Assembly (NCBI GenBank): GCA_013791585.1
Contig: VMTK01000057.1
Span: 1-48,770, forward strand
Length of the DNA stretch: 48,770 nt
Source of the DNA: Candidatus Falkowiibacteriota bacterium
GTDB lineage: Bacteria; Patescibacteriota; Patescibacteriia; Patescibacteriales; VMTK01
Reading direction: 5' to 3'
Made by a program: the position numbers and the translations under genes
Shown here: positions 1 through 9,852 of the stretch, one piece after another
Position numbering within the stretch: position 1 is the stretch's first letter
Layout: every line of letters starts with the position of its first letter
The notes under the pieces: model-generated
What the model was told of the DNA's origin: nothing
The model's database searches: none
The model's input: only the letters and a program-made list of their open reading frames with translations

Positions 1-1
1 C

Positions 2-3000
2 AGCACAACGCATACATGGGCGGACGCTTATGTGGACAATGACATAACTTTGGATAATATCACCCAAATAACAAGCAGGGCAATATCAGACACAACAGGA
101 ACTTTGCAGATCAGCAGAGGCGGCACCGGCTTAACTTCATTTACCGCTGGCGATTTAATCTATGCTTCGGCTGACAATACTTTAGCCGCGCTGGCATCCT
201 CCACCGGCGGATATGTTTTGAGTATTGACTTTACAACAGGCCAGCCGACATGGACTGCCACCAGCACTTGGGATACCACCTATACTGCCGGCGACCATTT
301 GACTTTGACCGGAACTGATTTTGATGTTGATGATGATTTCTTATTGAATACCGGGGATACTGCCACAGGAGATTATACATTTGACACAGACACTTTAGTT
401 ATTGACAGCTCAAACAATAGAATAGGCATAGGCACCTCTACCCCATACTCCAAACTAACCATCTGGGGCGATAGCAGTAATTTATTTGAAATATCAAACA
501 GCGCTTCCACCACGCTATTTGTAGTTAATTCTGACGGCGACCTTACAATGACCGGCACTACAACCATGGGCGCGCTTACTTATCCTAACTATGATGGAAC
601 TGCGAATCAAATGCTTTATACGGACGGGAATGGCAGTTTGGCATGGACAAGCACTTCCAGTCTTGGATTGGTTGGCGATGATGACTTTACTTCAAACGGC
701 CTCATGGTCCGCACTGCCGCAGGAACATATACTACCAGAACATTAACAGGCACAGCCAATCAAATAACCATTGCCAACGGCGACGGCGTATCAGCCGCTC
801 CGACTTTTTCACTGCCAAGCCTTGTTTATCTGGGAACAGCCGGCAAACTAGGCAGGGATGCTGATAATTTGATTGACTTTTCAACCGACAACCAATTAAC
901 ATTCAGAACAAATGCCACAGACCAGATGGTGCTGAACTCCAGCGGGTATTTGGGAATCGGCTCGTCCACGCCTTATTATAAACTATCCATTCAAGGATCA
1001 GGCAATCTTCTGCGGATCGCCACCAGCACAGGCGCGATATTTACTGTGACAGATTCGCAGATTACCTCAAATGTGCCGCACAGCTTTACCGGCTCCGGGG
1101 ATGTTGATATTGCCAATGACTTATATTTCTCCAACCCAAGCTCGGCTAACATTACATCTTACGGGCCGCTTTATATCACTTCCGGCGACCCGGGCACGAA
1201 CACCAGCTTGTATCTGGAAGGCCGAGGCACAGGAGTGGTGTATGTTGATGATTATTTGACCGTGACCGGCACTTCCAGCTTGGCCGGCTTGCTGTACGCG
1301 AATTATTATACCGGCAATGTAGGCATCGGCACCAGTTCGCCATTGGCAAGATTATCCATACAAGGCGCGTCCGGCTCTGACGCTTTATTCGCGCTGGCAT
1401 CTTCCACCGGAGCCAATCTGTTGACCATTGATTCTTTGGGCAATGTGGGAATTGGCACCACAACTCCAACGCAAAAATTATCCACCAATGGCTTAATGTA
1501 TATCGGAGGAACAGGGACTTCCACTATTGAAAATAATTTGGAAATACTGGGCGCGTTTGACGCTGGCGGATTGTATATCAATAGCTCGGGAGTTGTGACA
1601 GCCGGAACATGGCAGGGAACAGCTATTGGCACAGCTTATGGCGGCACTGGCCAGGACTTCTCCGGCTCAACCGGATTTATGTATTTGTCATCCGGAACAG
1701 CCAGCGCCAGCTCTACAATCCATATCGGCAATACTGATTTAATCGCCGGCACAGGACTTACATTAACCAGTGCCACATTAACAATGGATGAGTTTACCAT
1801 GGGCGCGACTGACACTGACGCTACGGCCGGATCCGTGTTCTTCGCCGGAACATCAGGAGTTCTTCAGCAGGATAATGATAATTTCTTTTGGGATAATACG
1901 AATAAAAAATTAGGCATCGGCACCACTTCACCATTAACTAAATTAACCGTTCAAGGCACAGCCGGACAGCCGGTTATGAATATTGCTTCCTCAACAGGAG
2001 CGAGTTTATTATATGTGAGCGAGAGCGGGAATGTGGGGATTGGGACGGCGAGTCCAAGCTCAAAATTCTCTGTTTCTGGCGACGGCTACATTACAGGAGG
2101 GCTTGGAGTTGGCGTTGTAAATACTACTGCCGGTACGGCTATCATTAATGGCGCCTACGTTGGAGCATTGCAAGTTCCTTATGGGTCAATTGTTACTCCG
2201 AGTGGCGGATCAGCATCTAATCCTTCTTATGCATTTTATAGCGATACGAATACCGGGATAAACAATCCGGCGGCGGAAAACCTTTCTTTTATCACGAACG
2301 CGGTTGAACGAGTTCGGATTGATGCTTCCGGCAATGTCGGCATAGGCACCACTTCTCCATACTCCAAACTAACCATCTGGGGCGACGGGACTTCCGGGGC
2401 GTCCGCGTTTGAAGTGGTGGATAGCGCTAGCTCCACTCTGTTTACTGTTTTAGACAATGGGAATGTCGGCATCGGCAGCACTAGCCCGGCTACTTATTTG
2501 TCAGTGGCTGGCAGCGGCTACTTTACCGGCGGCCTGGGCGTGGGAATGCTTAATACTTCGGCAGGGACTTTAAATGTTTCAGGCCAGTGCGTTACCGGAG
2601 ATACCCGCCTTCGCCGAAGACGCAAAAAGAAAGCCGGCGAACACGCTGACGAAGAAGCAGGCGAATGGGAAGATGATGAGTATATTTATGATGAAGTGAT
2701 GATAAAAAATATCCAGCCGGGCGATGAAATCGCGTCAATGGATCCGATAACCGGCGAGCTTGTGTATTCACAAGTTAATGGCTTGATGGATATGGGAATT
2801 AAACAAATTTATCAATTGACCACGCAGTCAGGAAGGCAAATTCGCACAACAGAAAATCATCCGTATTTTGTCCGCTCTAAATACGAAGAAGCGGACGCGA
2901 AGCAAAATCAAAAGCTTTATCGCTTTGAAGTGGATCAGTCAATTAGAATTGAACAATACACAAAAGATACAATTATCGCAATCGCTAACGCGGAAAATGA

Positions 3001-6000
3001 ATTTTCAGTTGTAATTCCGCGCAAAGTAAAACAGATTTTGCGGGATGATTTGCGGCAGTATAACCCCAAAAAATTTACCCCGATAATGTTTGCTTCCGGC
3101 ATAGTTTCCGCGATTGAACAATCTAAATTGACTGTTCATGAATTAGCGATTGATATTGAATATCCAGGACACGAGGATTTAATTACAGAAATAATTTTAA
3201 ACACTTTCCCGCAAATTGAAATAAACTTTATTCAAATTGGGAAAAAATCACCAGCGCATTATTACGCTTATGGAACGCATAAAAAAGAAAAAACCGCGGA
3301 TTATGCCGCGGATATTAATGATATTGCTTATAAAACAGAAAACGCCCTCAGAACTGTTACACATTCGCACATTCGTCGAACGATTCGCAGCCCACAGGCG
3401 TTTCTTATTAACAGTATAGATGATAAGAAAAAACTTGTCAACCCCGCACCTTTTGAGCAGAGCATCTTTGATTCTGGATATTCAACATCAGATAATATTG
3501 AACAACTGCTCAAAAGGTGCGGGGTCAAGGGTCAAACAGAAAACGCCCTCAGAACTGGTGCACATCCGCACATTCGTCGGACGATTCACAGCCCACAGGC
3601 GTCTCTTGTTAATAGTATAAATGATAGCGCAAAACTTGTAAACCCCGTTCCAAATTTTACAGAAAATCATACTGCGGATAAATTATCTCATGCAAATGAG
3701 GCAGTTAATGCTGGCAAACAGGATTGTAAAATTTGGAACGGGGTAAAGAGCGGAAAATGGAAAAAAGTTAAAGAACTTAAAAAAGGGCAGATGATTGCTG
3801 TTGCGTATGGCGATAAAGTTGTTTGGGAAAAAATAACCAAAATAAAACAGCAGGATGCTGAACGGGTTTATGACATTGAAGTGGAAGGAACCCGCAATTT
3901 TGTGGCAAATGGAATCATAGCGCATAATACTTATTTGGGCGGAAATACAGGCATAGGCACGAGTTCGCCATTGGCAAGATTATCCATACAAGGCGCGTCC
4001 GGCTCTGACGCTTTATTCGCGCTGGCGTCTTCCACCGGAGCCAATCTGTTGACAATTGATTCTCTGGGCAATGTGGGGATTGGCACCACAACGCCAACGC
4101 AAAAACTATCCACTGACGGTCTTATGTATATTGGCGGCACAGGCACTTCAACCATTGAAAATAATTTGGAAATATTGGGCGGGCTTGACGCCGGCGGATT
4201 ATATATTAATAGTTCAGGAGTTGTGACAGCCGGAACATGGCAGGGTACCGCTATTGGCGCGGCTTACGGCGGCACCGGCTTAACTTCTTTCACCGCGGGC
4301 GATTTAATTTATGCTTCAGCTGACAATACTTTGGCCAGTTTAGCATCCTCCACTAGCGGATATGTTTTGAGCATTGATTTTTCAACCGGCCAGCCGTCTT
4401 GGATTGCCACCAGCTCTTGGGATACCACATACACTGCCGGCGACCATTTGACTTTGACCGGAACTGATTTTGATGTTGATGATGATTTCTTATTGAATAC
4501 CGGGGATGACGCTACAGGAGATTATACATTTGACACAGACACTTTAGTTATTGACAGTTCAAACAATAGAATAGGAATAGGCACCTCAACTCCATACTCC
4601 AAACTAACCATCTGGGGCGACGGGACTTCCGGCCAGCCGGCGTTTAGCGTGGTGGATAGCGCCAGCTCTACTTTGTTTACTGTTTTGGATAATGGGTATG
4701 TGGGGATTGGGACGGCGGCGCCAGTAGAGACTCTACATACTGTAGGTACAGGATATTTTGAGGGAAGTAATGGTTATGACATTAGAATCGCAGACTCCTC
4801 ATCCGGTGGTTTTATAGATTTTGGAATTTGGAATTCGACTAATGGCATCGTTGCGGGAAGAATATTGGGTAACGATGATGGAGATGGTCAATCAGGTAAG
4901 CTGTCATTCTTTACACACGCAGATGCTAGTGGAGTTGAGAATTTATTGGAAAGAATGAGAATAGACAATTCCGGCGACGTCGGTATCGGAGACACTGATC
5001 CAGACGCTTTATTAGAAATATCCGCAAGCGCAGGAGCAAGTGATTTATTCATGCTTTCAAGCGATGATGCAAATGATGGTGATTTATTTATAGTAAAGAA
5101 TTCCGGCAACATCGGCATCGGAACCACAACCCCATACTCCAAGCTAACCGTCTGGGGCGATAGCAGTAATTTATTTGAAATATCAAACAGCGCTTCCACC
5201 ACGCTATTTGTAGTTAATTCTGACGGCGACCTTACAATGACCGGCACGACAACCATGGGCGCGCTTACTTATCCTAATTATGACGGCACAGCCAATCAAA
5301 TGCTTTACACTGACGGATCAGGCAGTTTGGCGTGGACAGGCACTTCCACTCTTGGATTGGTTGGCGACGATGACTTTACTTCAAACGGCCTCATGGTCCG
5401 CACTGCGGCAGGAACATATACTACCAGAACATTGACCGGCACAGCCAATCAAATAACTATTACCAACGGCGACGGCGTATCAGCCGCTCCGACTTTTTCA
5501 CTGCCAAGCATTGTTTATCTTGGCACCGCGGGCAAATTAGGCAGGGACGCGAATGATTTGTTTGATTTTACTACTGCCGGACAGATTACTTTTAGGACCA
5601 ATAACTCTAATAACATGATCTTAAATTCAAGCGGATACTTAGGAATCGGCACAACCACTCCGGAAAACGCTTTAACTGTTTTATCCGCTGACGGCGCACA
5701 AATGCGGCTTAGTTATGACGCTGATAATTATGTTGAGTTTACCGTGGATAGCGCGGGGCAGTTAGCGATCGGCTCGGCTACTACAACGATTGGTTCCGGC
5801 AGTGAAGTATTGCGCATTACTGGCGGCAACGTCGGCATAGGCACCTCTACCCCATATTCAAAACTAACCATCTGGGGCGACGGGACTTCCGGCCAGCCGG
5901 CGTTTAGCGTGGTGGATAGCGCCAGCTCTACTTTGTTTACTGTTTTGGATAATGGCTATGTCGGCATAGGCACTGCCAATCCAAGCTATAATTTGGAAGT

Positions 6001-8164
6001 TGTCGGCACGGTGAGCTTTGGATCCGCTTCAGGAGGCGATATTCTGTTTGACACCACCACTATTACCACTCCGGTTTTGATCGGCATAGGGACCAGCACT
6101 CCGGACGCGGATTTGACAATTGTAAGCGATCAGGTTAATTCCAATACTAATTTATTTACGATAGCCACCAGCACCAGTGGCAGTGATGTGGTGGACAGAA
6201 AATTCGCTGTTGATTCTGACGGGGATATTTTCTATGACGGCTCGGCGTACAGTCCGGCCGCCGACTACGCGGAATATTTCTACACAGTTGATACTGATCT
6301 GGAATCAGGCGAAGCGGTATGCGTTGACATTACAAAAGAAAACGCGGTCAAGAGATGCGACCGCGCGGCTGACGGAAATCTAATGGGCATAGTTTCAACA
6401 AAGCCGGCGATAGTCGGAAACGCTATTCCTTCCCTCACCCCCGGCCCCTCTCCCGCCACTGCTGTTTCGGGCGAGGGGAGCTCGTATGTCATAGTTGGTT
6501 TGCTGGGGCAGGTTCAGGCAAAGGTTAGCACGGAAAATGGGGAAATAAGGCCTGGGGATAGTTTGACCTCCGCGTCTTCCACGCCGGGCTATGTGATGAA
6601 AGCCGGGGCCGGTGATCCTACGGTGGGGATTGCGCTTTCTTCCCTCACCCCCGGCCCCTCTCCCACAACTGCGGTTGCGGGCGAGGGGGGCTCGTTTGCC
6701 ACGGGTGTTATTAATGTTCTTATCTCCCGCCGAAACAAGAGTTTGACTGTGGAGATAGTTGAGCAGAAGATTACGGATCGGATTGCGGCGATGGAGATTG
6801 AGGATGAAGTTAATATTTTGATAGCTAACGCGGTTAATAATTTAAACTTGGATGATGAAATTTCAGGATTGCTTGATCCAAAATTGCTGATGTTGACCGC
6901 GAAATTGACCGTAACAGCGGATGATTTGACAGGGCGGATTAGCAGTATAAACGACGAGTTATTAGTTATTAGTTATAAGTTATTGGATTTGGATAATGAA
7001 TTTGGAATTATGAATTATGAATTAGGAATTATGAATAATAAATTATTAGATCACGAATCAAGAATTATGAATTATGAATCAGGGATTTCTGTTGATGAAG
7101 ATGGGAATGTTAAGATGGGGAACATAACCTCACCCCAGCCCTCTCCTTACGAAGGAGAGGGTGCCGAGCCGGGCGAGGCGGGTGAGGTTGCTGTTGTTGA
7201 AATAATCACAGCGACGACAACCAGCCAGACCGCGTTTGTGATAAATCAGCAAGGGGATGGGGATGTGGCTGATTTCCGCGCGGACGGGGTTAGCATTGTT
7301 AATATCGCGGACACCGGCAAAGTGACGATCATCGGCGAAATGCTGGTGGACGGCAGGATAATGGTCTGCTCCGGATCCGGCTGCGGATCCGCGCTGGACG
7401 AGCGGGTTGACGGAACAATGGGCGACATGGGCGTGGAAGGAACAGTTGTCGCCGGGGCGTTTGAAGGGTATTGCGATGACGGATTTGTCTGGGTTCCGGG
7501 TTCGGCGAAGTATGGGACATTGCCTGGGTTCTGCGTTATGATTTCCCTCACCCCCGACCCCTCTCCCGCCACTGCGGTTGCGGGCGAGGGGAGCTTGCCT
7601 GAAGAAGTTTGGGTGAATGTCTCACAAGGCGAGGCGATGATGGCTTGCCAGGGGCTGGGTGATAATTATCATTTGATATCAGAAAATGAGTGGCTGACGA
7701 TTGCGGAAAATATTATCAGGGTTGCGGATAATGACATTGATGAAGAAACTGAAGGATTGCAGTTGGCGACATCTACCCTCACCCCCGGCCCCTCTCCCGC
7801 CACTGCGGTTGCGGGCGAGGGGAGCGCGACTTCTTCGGTTAGCTATGTTTTGACAAACGGCAATGTTATATATGATTTAGTTGGCGCTGTGTCAGAATGG
7901 ACTGATCAGACTGTAACGCGCGCTGGGTTAATCCAGCCGATAAGCGATGAGTGGCAGGAGTATTATGAGATTGAAAATTACAACGGATTTAATATCGCGC
8001 CGCCGTATTACTATACTTCCGTTAATGGAATTGGCAAGATAAAGACAGGCGATAACGGGCTTGGCTTGCGGGGATTTGTCCGCGGCTATAACGGAATTTA
8101 CAGTTTAGACTTGAGCCATTCGATTGACGCGATGGATGATGTCGGGTTCAGGTGCGCGAGGTAA
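2..8164 (+). CDS. Giant fibre-like surface protein, 5'-partial, intein-containing
   Basis: The reading frame is open from the window edge, so the gene begins upstream and the GTG at 32 is not a convincing start. The protein is a long chain of repeats of the type GNVGIGT(S/T)(S/T)P..KL(S/T)I.G, typical of phage-tail-fibre-like and CPR surface proteins and expected to form an elongated beta structure. Large blocks are duplicated: about 282-840 matches about 4430-5520, and 1310-1640 matches 3945-4260. An intein occupies 2588-3928. Near the C-terminus, after a coiled-coil-like stretch, ACQGLGDNYHLISENEWLTIA, GAVSEWTD and the final DVGFRCAR resemble formylglycine-generating-enzyme/DUF1566-like C-type lectin folds. 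Five palindromic repeats insert peptides such as LTPGPSPATAVAGEGS in frame between 6431 and 7824. Surface adhesion or attachment is an inference from architecture only. Confidence 0.85.
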   Translation, partial: STTHTWADAYVDNDITLDNITQITSRAISDTTGTLQISRGGTGLTSFTAGDLIYASADNTLAALASSTGGYVLSIDFTTGQPTWTATSTWDTTYTAGDHLTLTGTDFDVDDDFLLNTGDTATGDYTFDTDTLVIDSSNNRIGIGTSTPYSKLTIWGDSSNLFEISNSASTTLFVVNSDGDLTMTGTTTMGALTYPNYDGTANQMLYTDGNGSLAWTSTSSLGLVGDDDFTSNGLMVRTAAGTYTTRTLTGTANQITIANGDGVSAAPTFSLPSLVYLGTAGKLGRDADNLIDFSTDNQLTFRTNATDQMVLNSSGYLGIGSSTPYYKLSIQGSGNLLRIATSTGAIFTVTDSQITSNVPHSFTGSGDVDIANDLYFSNPSSANITSYGPLYITSGDPGTNTSLYLEGRGTGVVYVDDYLTVTGTSSLAGLLYANYYTGNVGIGTSSPLARLSIQGASGSDALFALASSTGANLLTIDSLGNVGIGTTTPTQKLSTNGLMYIGGTGTSTIENNLEILGAFDAGGLYINSSGVVTAGTWQGTAIGTAYGGTGQDFSGSTGFMYLSSGTASASSTIHIGNTDLIAGTGLTLTSATLTMDEFTMGATDTDATAGSVFFAGTSGVLQQDNDNFFWDNTNKKLGIGTTSPLTKLTVQGTAGQPVMNIASSTGASLLYVSESGNVGIGTASPSSKFSVSGDGYITGGLGVGVVNTTAGTAIINGAYVGALQVPYGSIVTPSGGSASNPSYAFYSDTNTGINNPAAENLSFITNAVERVRIDASGNVGIGTTSPYSKLTIWGDGTSGASAFEVVDSASSTLFTVLDNGNVGIGSTSPATYLSVAGSGYFTGGLGVGMLNTSAGTLNVSGQCVTGDTRLRRRRKKKAGEHADEEAGEWEDDEYIYDEVMIKNIQPGDEIASMDPITGELVYSQVNGLMDMGIKQIYQLTTQSGRQIRTTENHPYFVRSKYEEADAKQNQKLYRFEVDQSIRIEQYTKDTIIAIANAENEFSVVIPRKVKQILRDDLRQYNPKKFTPIMFASGIVSAIEQSKLTVHELAIDIEYPGHEDLITEIILNTFPQIEINFIQIGKKSPAHYYAYGTHKKEKTADYAADINDIAYKTENALRTVTHSHIRRTIRSPQAFLINSIDDKKKLVNPAPFEQSIFDSGYSTSDNIEQLLKRCGVKGQTENALRTGAHPHIRRTIHSPQASLVNSINDSAKLVNPVPNFTENHTADKLSHANEAVNAGKQDCKIWNGVKSGKWKKVKELKKGQMIAVAYGDKVVWEKITKIKQQDAERVYDIEVEGTRNFVANGIIAHNTYLGGNTGIGTSSPLARLSIQGASGSDALFALASSTGANLLTIDSLGNVGIGTTTPTQKLSTDGLMYIGGTGTSTIENNLEILGGLDAGGLYINSSGVVTAGTWQGTAIGAAYGGTGLTSFTAGDLIYASADNTLASLASSTSGYVLSIDFSTGQPSWIATSSWDTTYTAGDHLTLTGTDFDVDDDFLLNTGDDATGDYTFDTDTLVIDSSNNRIGIGTSTPYSKLTIWGDGTSGQPAFSVVDSASSTLFTVLDNGYVGIGTAAPVETLHTVGTGYFEGSNGYDIRIADSSSGGFIDFGIWNSTNGIVAGRILGNDDGDGQSGKLSFFTHADASGVENLLERMRIDNSGDVGIGDTDPDALLEISASAGASDLFMLSSDDANDGDLFIVKNSGNIGIGTTTPYSKLTVWGDSSNLFEISNSASTTLFVVNSDGDLTMTGTTTMGALTYPNYDGTANQMLYTDGSGSLAWTGTSTLGLVGDDDFTSNGLMVRTAAGTYTTRTLTGTANQITITNGDGVSAAPTFSLPSIVYLGTAGKLGRDANDLFDFTTAGQITFRTNNSNNMILNSSGYLGIGTTTPENALTVLSADGAQMRLSYDADNYVEFTVDSAGQLAIGSATTTIGSGSEVLRITGGNVGIGTSTPYSKLTIWGDGTSGQPAFSVVDSASSTLFTVLDNGYVGIGTANPSYNLEVVGTVSFGSASGGDILFDTTTITTPVLIGIGTSTPDADLTIVSDQVNSNTNLFTIATSTSGSDVVDRKFAVDSDGDIFYDGSAYSPAADYAEYFYTVDTDLESGEAVCVDITKENAVKRCDRAADGNLMGIVSTKPAIVGNAIPSLTPGPSPATAVSGEGSSYVIVGLLGQVQAKVSTENGEIRPGDSLTSASSTPGYVMKAGAGDPTVGIALSSLTPGPSPTTAVAGEGGSFATGVINVLISRRNKSLTVEIVEQKITDRIAAMEIEDEVNILIANAVNNLNLDDEISGLLDPKLLMLTAKLTVTADDLTGRISSINDELLVISYKLLDLDNEFGIMNYELGIMNNKLLDHESRIMNYESGISVDEDGNVKMGNITSPQPSPYEGEGAEPGEAGEVAVVEIITATTTSQTAFVINQQGDGDVADFRADGVSIVNIADTGKVTIIGEMLVDGRIMVCSGSGCGSALDERVDGTMGDMGVEGTVVAGAFEGYCDDGFVWVPGSAKYGTLPGFCVMISLTPDPSPATAVAGEGSLPEEVWVNVSQGEAMMACQGLGDNYHLISENEWLTIAENIIRVADNDIDEETEGLQLATSTLTPGPSPATAVAGEGSATSSVSYVLTNGNVIYDLVGAVSEWTDQTVTRAGLIQPISDEWQEYYEIENYNGFNIAPPYYYTSVNGIGKIKTGDNGLGLRGFVRGYNGIYSLDLSHSIDAMDDVGFRCAR
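3334..3642 (+). repeat. Duplicated 108-nt module in the intein
   Basis: Bases 3334-3441 and 3535-3642 encode near-identical peptides (TENALRTVTHSHIRRTIRSP and TENALRTGAHPHIRRTIHSP). They are separated by a mobile hairpin. The copies differ at scattered positions, so the duplication is not brand new. Confidence 0.8.
3442..3524 (+). mobile_element. CCCCG-type mobile hairpin, copy 1 (in the intein)
   Basis: The ends CCCCGCACCTTTTGAGCAG and its reverse complement pair into a long stem. It is flanked by TCAA on both sides (3438-3441 and 3525-3528). Element plus duplication is 87 nt, so the intein frame is kept. Confidence 0.8.
3643..3743 (+). mobile_element. CCCCG-type mobile hairpin, copy 2 (in the intein)
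   Basis: The terminal arms CCCCGTTCCAAATTTTACA and its complement differ from copy 1 beyond the CCCCG core. The flanks are TAAA/TAAA (3639-3642, 3744-3747). Element plus duplication is 105 nt, again a multiple of three. Confidence 0.75.
6431..6691 (+). repeat. Two CCTCACCCC-type palindromic inserts in the fibre gene
   Basis: Copies at about 6431-6481 and 6642-6691 encode SLTPGPSPATAVSGEGS and SLTPGPSPTTAVAGEGG. They have the C-rich left and G-rich right arms of an imperfect hairpin and preserve the reading frame. Confidence 0.8.
7128..7187 (+). repeat. CCTCACCCC...GGTGAGG palindromic insert
   Basis: This longer member encodes TSPQPSPYEGEGAEPGEAGE. Its ends CCTCACCCC and GGTGAGG are complementary, and an inner hairpin (CTCTCCTTacgAAGGAGAG) is visible. 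It is in frame with the fibre gene. Confidence 0.8.
7545..7824 (+). repeat. Two more palindromic inserts within the lectin-like domain
   Basis: Copies at 7545-7593 and 7786-7824 add SLTPDPSPATAVAGEGS and TLTPGPSPATAVAGEGS inside the C-terminal globular domain, probably in surface loops. Confidence 0.8.
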
Positions 8165-8185
8165 AAACTTAAAGGCAGGGATTTA

Positions 8186-8247
8186 CCCCGCACCTTTTGA
8201 GCAGTTGTTTCGCTGCATCAAAGATGCTCTGCTCAAAAAGTGCGGGG
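8186..8247 (+). mobile_element. CCCCG-type mobile hairpin, copy 3 (intergenic)
   Basis: The arms CCCCGCACCTTTTGAGCAG and CTGCTCAAAAAGTGCGGGG face each other across a short loop, with TTTA duplicated at 8182-8185 and 8248-8251. It lies just after the stop of the fibre gene. Confidence 0.8.
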
Positions 8248-8308
8248 TTTATAAGATTGATATGATTATTTTTTTTTCACTATCATATAAATCCCCGCTA
8301 AAAAAATT

Positions 8309-9346
8309 ATGAAAAAATTTATAAAAAAACCTAAAAAATTTGTCTTAATTTTTATTTTAATTATCGCGGCAATTATCGCGGCAATTATTTTTTATCAAAA
8401 ACTGACAGCGCGCGGAGCTTCTTACGGCTGGGTTCAGACTGATTGGTCCGGCGGAGCGTCCACTACCGCCGCCGCGGTTCATCCCGGAGACGAAACCGGC
8501 TGGACTTATTATTATTCCGCGGATGATGCGATAAGCACGACCACTCCGGGCGAAATCAGCTTGGCTTCCACTACCGCGAGCTGGACTGAAACCGCGACAG
8601 CTGATTTTGACGCGGGAACGCAAAATAGCGTTTACGCGACAAGCGGCGCGGTGTTTCTCTTAAAGCCGGCCGGCGCAGCCTGCTCTTTGAAAACAGAATG
8701 CATTGGAGGGTATTGCAACGGCTCCAGCGCTTGCGACACCTGCGCGTCTTTTACTTATGAAAGCCAAACATACAGCGTAGTGATGGTCGGCGAACAATGC
8801 TGGATGGCGGAGAATTTGAATGTGGGCTCTTCCACGGATAGCGTCAATACGGGTGTAAGCCATAGCGATGTAAGCGATAACAGCATTATTGAAAAATACT
8901 GCTATAATAATAATACTGCCAACTGCGATACTTACGGCGGGTTGTATGACTGGGACGAAATGATGGGTTATGTTGAAACCGCCGGAGTACAAGGGATTTG
9001 CCCAAGCGGCTGGCATATTCCGACTGACGGGGAGCAGTATGAGCTGGAAAATTACTTGAAAAATGACGGTCAGACTTGCAGCGCGAGCAGATCCGGAGCT
9101 TGGGATTGCGCCACTGCCGGAACTAAACTTAAAAGCGGCGGTTCTTCCGGTTTTGAGGGTCTGCTTGCCGGCTACCGCCGCAACACTGGTTCGTTCAATA
9201 ATCTCACCTCTGGCGGCGACTTCTGGTCTTCGTCGGTGTCAGGATCCAATGCGTGGAGCCGGAGCCTGAATTCCACTGAGTCGCGCGTGAACCGCAACGC
9301 GTACTATCAGGCGTACGGCTTTTCTGTCCGCTGTCTCAAGGACTGA
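8309..9346 (+). CDS. DGR variable (target) protein, Fib_succ_major-like lectin fold
   Basis: This 345-residue protein begins with a lysine-rich N-terminus and one hydrophobic segment (about residues 11-30), so it is exported or membrane-anchored. The C-terminal domain (QCWMAENLNVGS, YDWDEMMGY, GICPSGWHIPTDGEQYELE, WSSS, final SVRCLKD) matches the Fibrobacter succinogenes major-paralogue type of C-type lectin fold used by many DGR targets. The last 62 residues are the variable repeat: codons that are AAC in the template at 10788-10972 read Tyr, Arg, Gly, Asp or Ser here. The product is probably a surface-displayed binding protein diversified by the adjacent reverse transcriptase. The ligand is unknown. 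Confidence 0.9.
   Translation: MKKFIKKPKKFVLIFILIIAAIIAAIIFYQKLTARGASYGWVQTDWSGGASTTAAAVHPGDETGWTYYYSADDAISTTTPGEISLASTTASWTETATADFDAGTQNSVYATSGAVFLLKPAGAACSLKTECIGGYCNGSSACDTCASFTYESQTYSVVMVGEQCWMAENLNVGSSTDSVNTGVSHSDVSDNSIIEKYCYNNNTANCDTYGGLYDWDEMMGYVETAGVQGICPSGWHIPTDGEQYELENYLKNDGQTCSASRSGAWDCATAGTKLKSGGSSGFEGLLAGYRRNTGSFNNLTSGGDFWSSSVSGSNAWSRSLNSTESRVNRNAYYQAYGFSVRCLKD
9156..9340 (+). other. DGR variable repeat (VR)
   Basis: It aligns without gaps to the template repeat at 10788-10972 (offset 1632). I count 13 mismatches, of which 12 fall on adenines of the template (for example AAC to TAC, CGC, GGC, GAC, AGC). One is a T-to-G change at 9238. The last 24 bases are identical and would be the initiation site of mutagenic homology. 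The first base after the aligned block also differs (G here, C in the template). Confidence 0.95.
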
Positions 9347-9350
9347 TTCG

Positions 9351-9380
9351 ACTATTTGACTATTTGACTATTTGACTATT
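9351..9380 (+). repeat. Octanucleotide tandem repeat TTTGACTA
   Basis: About three and a half copies of an 8-nt unit lie directly behind the stop codon of the DGR target gene. Confidence 0.8.
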
Positions 9381-9427
9381 ATTTTAGAAATAACAAATAA
9401 CAAATATCAAATAAATTCAAAATAACA

Positions 9428-9790
9428 ATGACCAAAATTCAAAACAAAATTTATGACTTGGAAGATAGGACTAGAGAATTTGCTATTAATGTGCGGAAAT
9501 TTTTAAAAAAGCTGCCGAAAACCATTAGCAATATTGAGGATGGTAAGCAGGTAGTACGTTCAAGCGGATCTGTGGGAGCCAACTATATTGAAGCCAACGA
9601 AGCATTAAGCAAAAAGGATTTTAAGATGAGAATTAAGATTAGCAGAAAAGAGGCTAAAGAAAGCAGTTATTGGTTAAAGATAATTGTTGTTAACAATGAT
9701 GTCCGGTTTGAAGCAGAAGGTCGAGCGCTAATTCAGGAAGCTGAAGAATTAAAGAAAATTTTTTGTTCAATACTGGAAAAGTCTAAATAG
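9428..9790 (+). CDS. Four-helix bundle protein (S23/IVS family)
   Basis: This 120-residue helical protein has the conserved VRSSGSVGANYIEANEALSKKDF...RKEAKESSYWL pattern of the four-helix bundle family, first known from 23S rRNA intervening sequences and related to DGR Avd proteins. It sits between the DGR target gene and the Avd-like gene. It may be a second accessory factor or an unrelated family member. The ATG at 9428 follows an AT-rich leader with no clear Shine-Dalgarno site, and the start of the gene is partly duplicated at 9853-9963. Confidence 0.75.
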   Translation: MTKIQNKIYDLEDRTREFAINVRKFLKKLPKTISNIEDGKQVVRSSGSVGANYIEANEALSKKDFKMRIKISRKEAKESSYWLKIIVVNNDVRFEAEGRALIQEAEELKKIFCSILEKSK

Positions 9791-9852
9791 TTTTGGTCAT
9801 TATAGTTTTGGTCATTTTTAAAACTGCGGAGAGATTGTGGCGGGGCAGGACA

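Larger units (their letters stand above)
2588..3928 (+). other. Intein (447 aa) inside the fibre protein
   Basis: The segment starts with Cys (CVTGDTRL, splicing block A), carries TTENHPYFV (block B, with the conserved His) and ends with VYDIEVEGTRNFVANGIIAHN followed by Thr (blocks F and G; His-Asn plus a +1 Thr nucleophile). All protein-splicing residues are therefore present. The flanking sequence resumes the fibre repeat at TYLGGNTGIGTSSP. No LAGLIDADG endonuclease motif is visible; the middle region ends in IGKKSPAHYYAYG and is unidentified. The distal part has a 108-nt module duplicated at 3334-3441 and 3535-3642, each copy followed by a CCCCG...CGGGG hairpin. Splicing would remove the whole insert from the mature fibre. 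Confidence 0.85.

Noticed and set aside
8660-9016. Long open frames opposite the DGR target and other genes
   Set aside because: They lie antisense to clear coding genes, lack ribosome-binding sites and have compositions expected from shadow frames.
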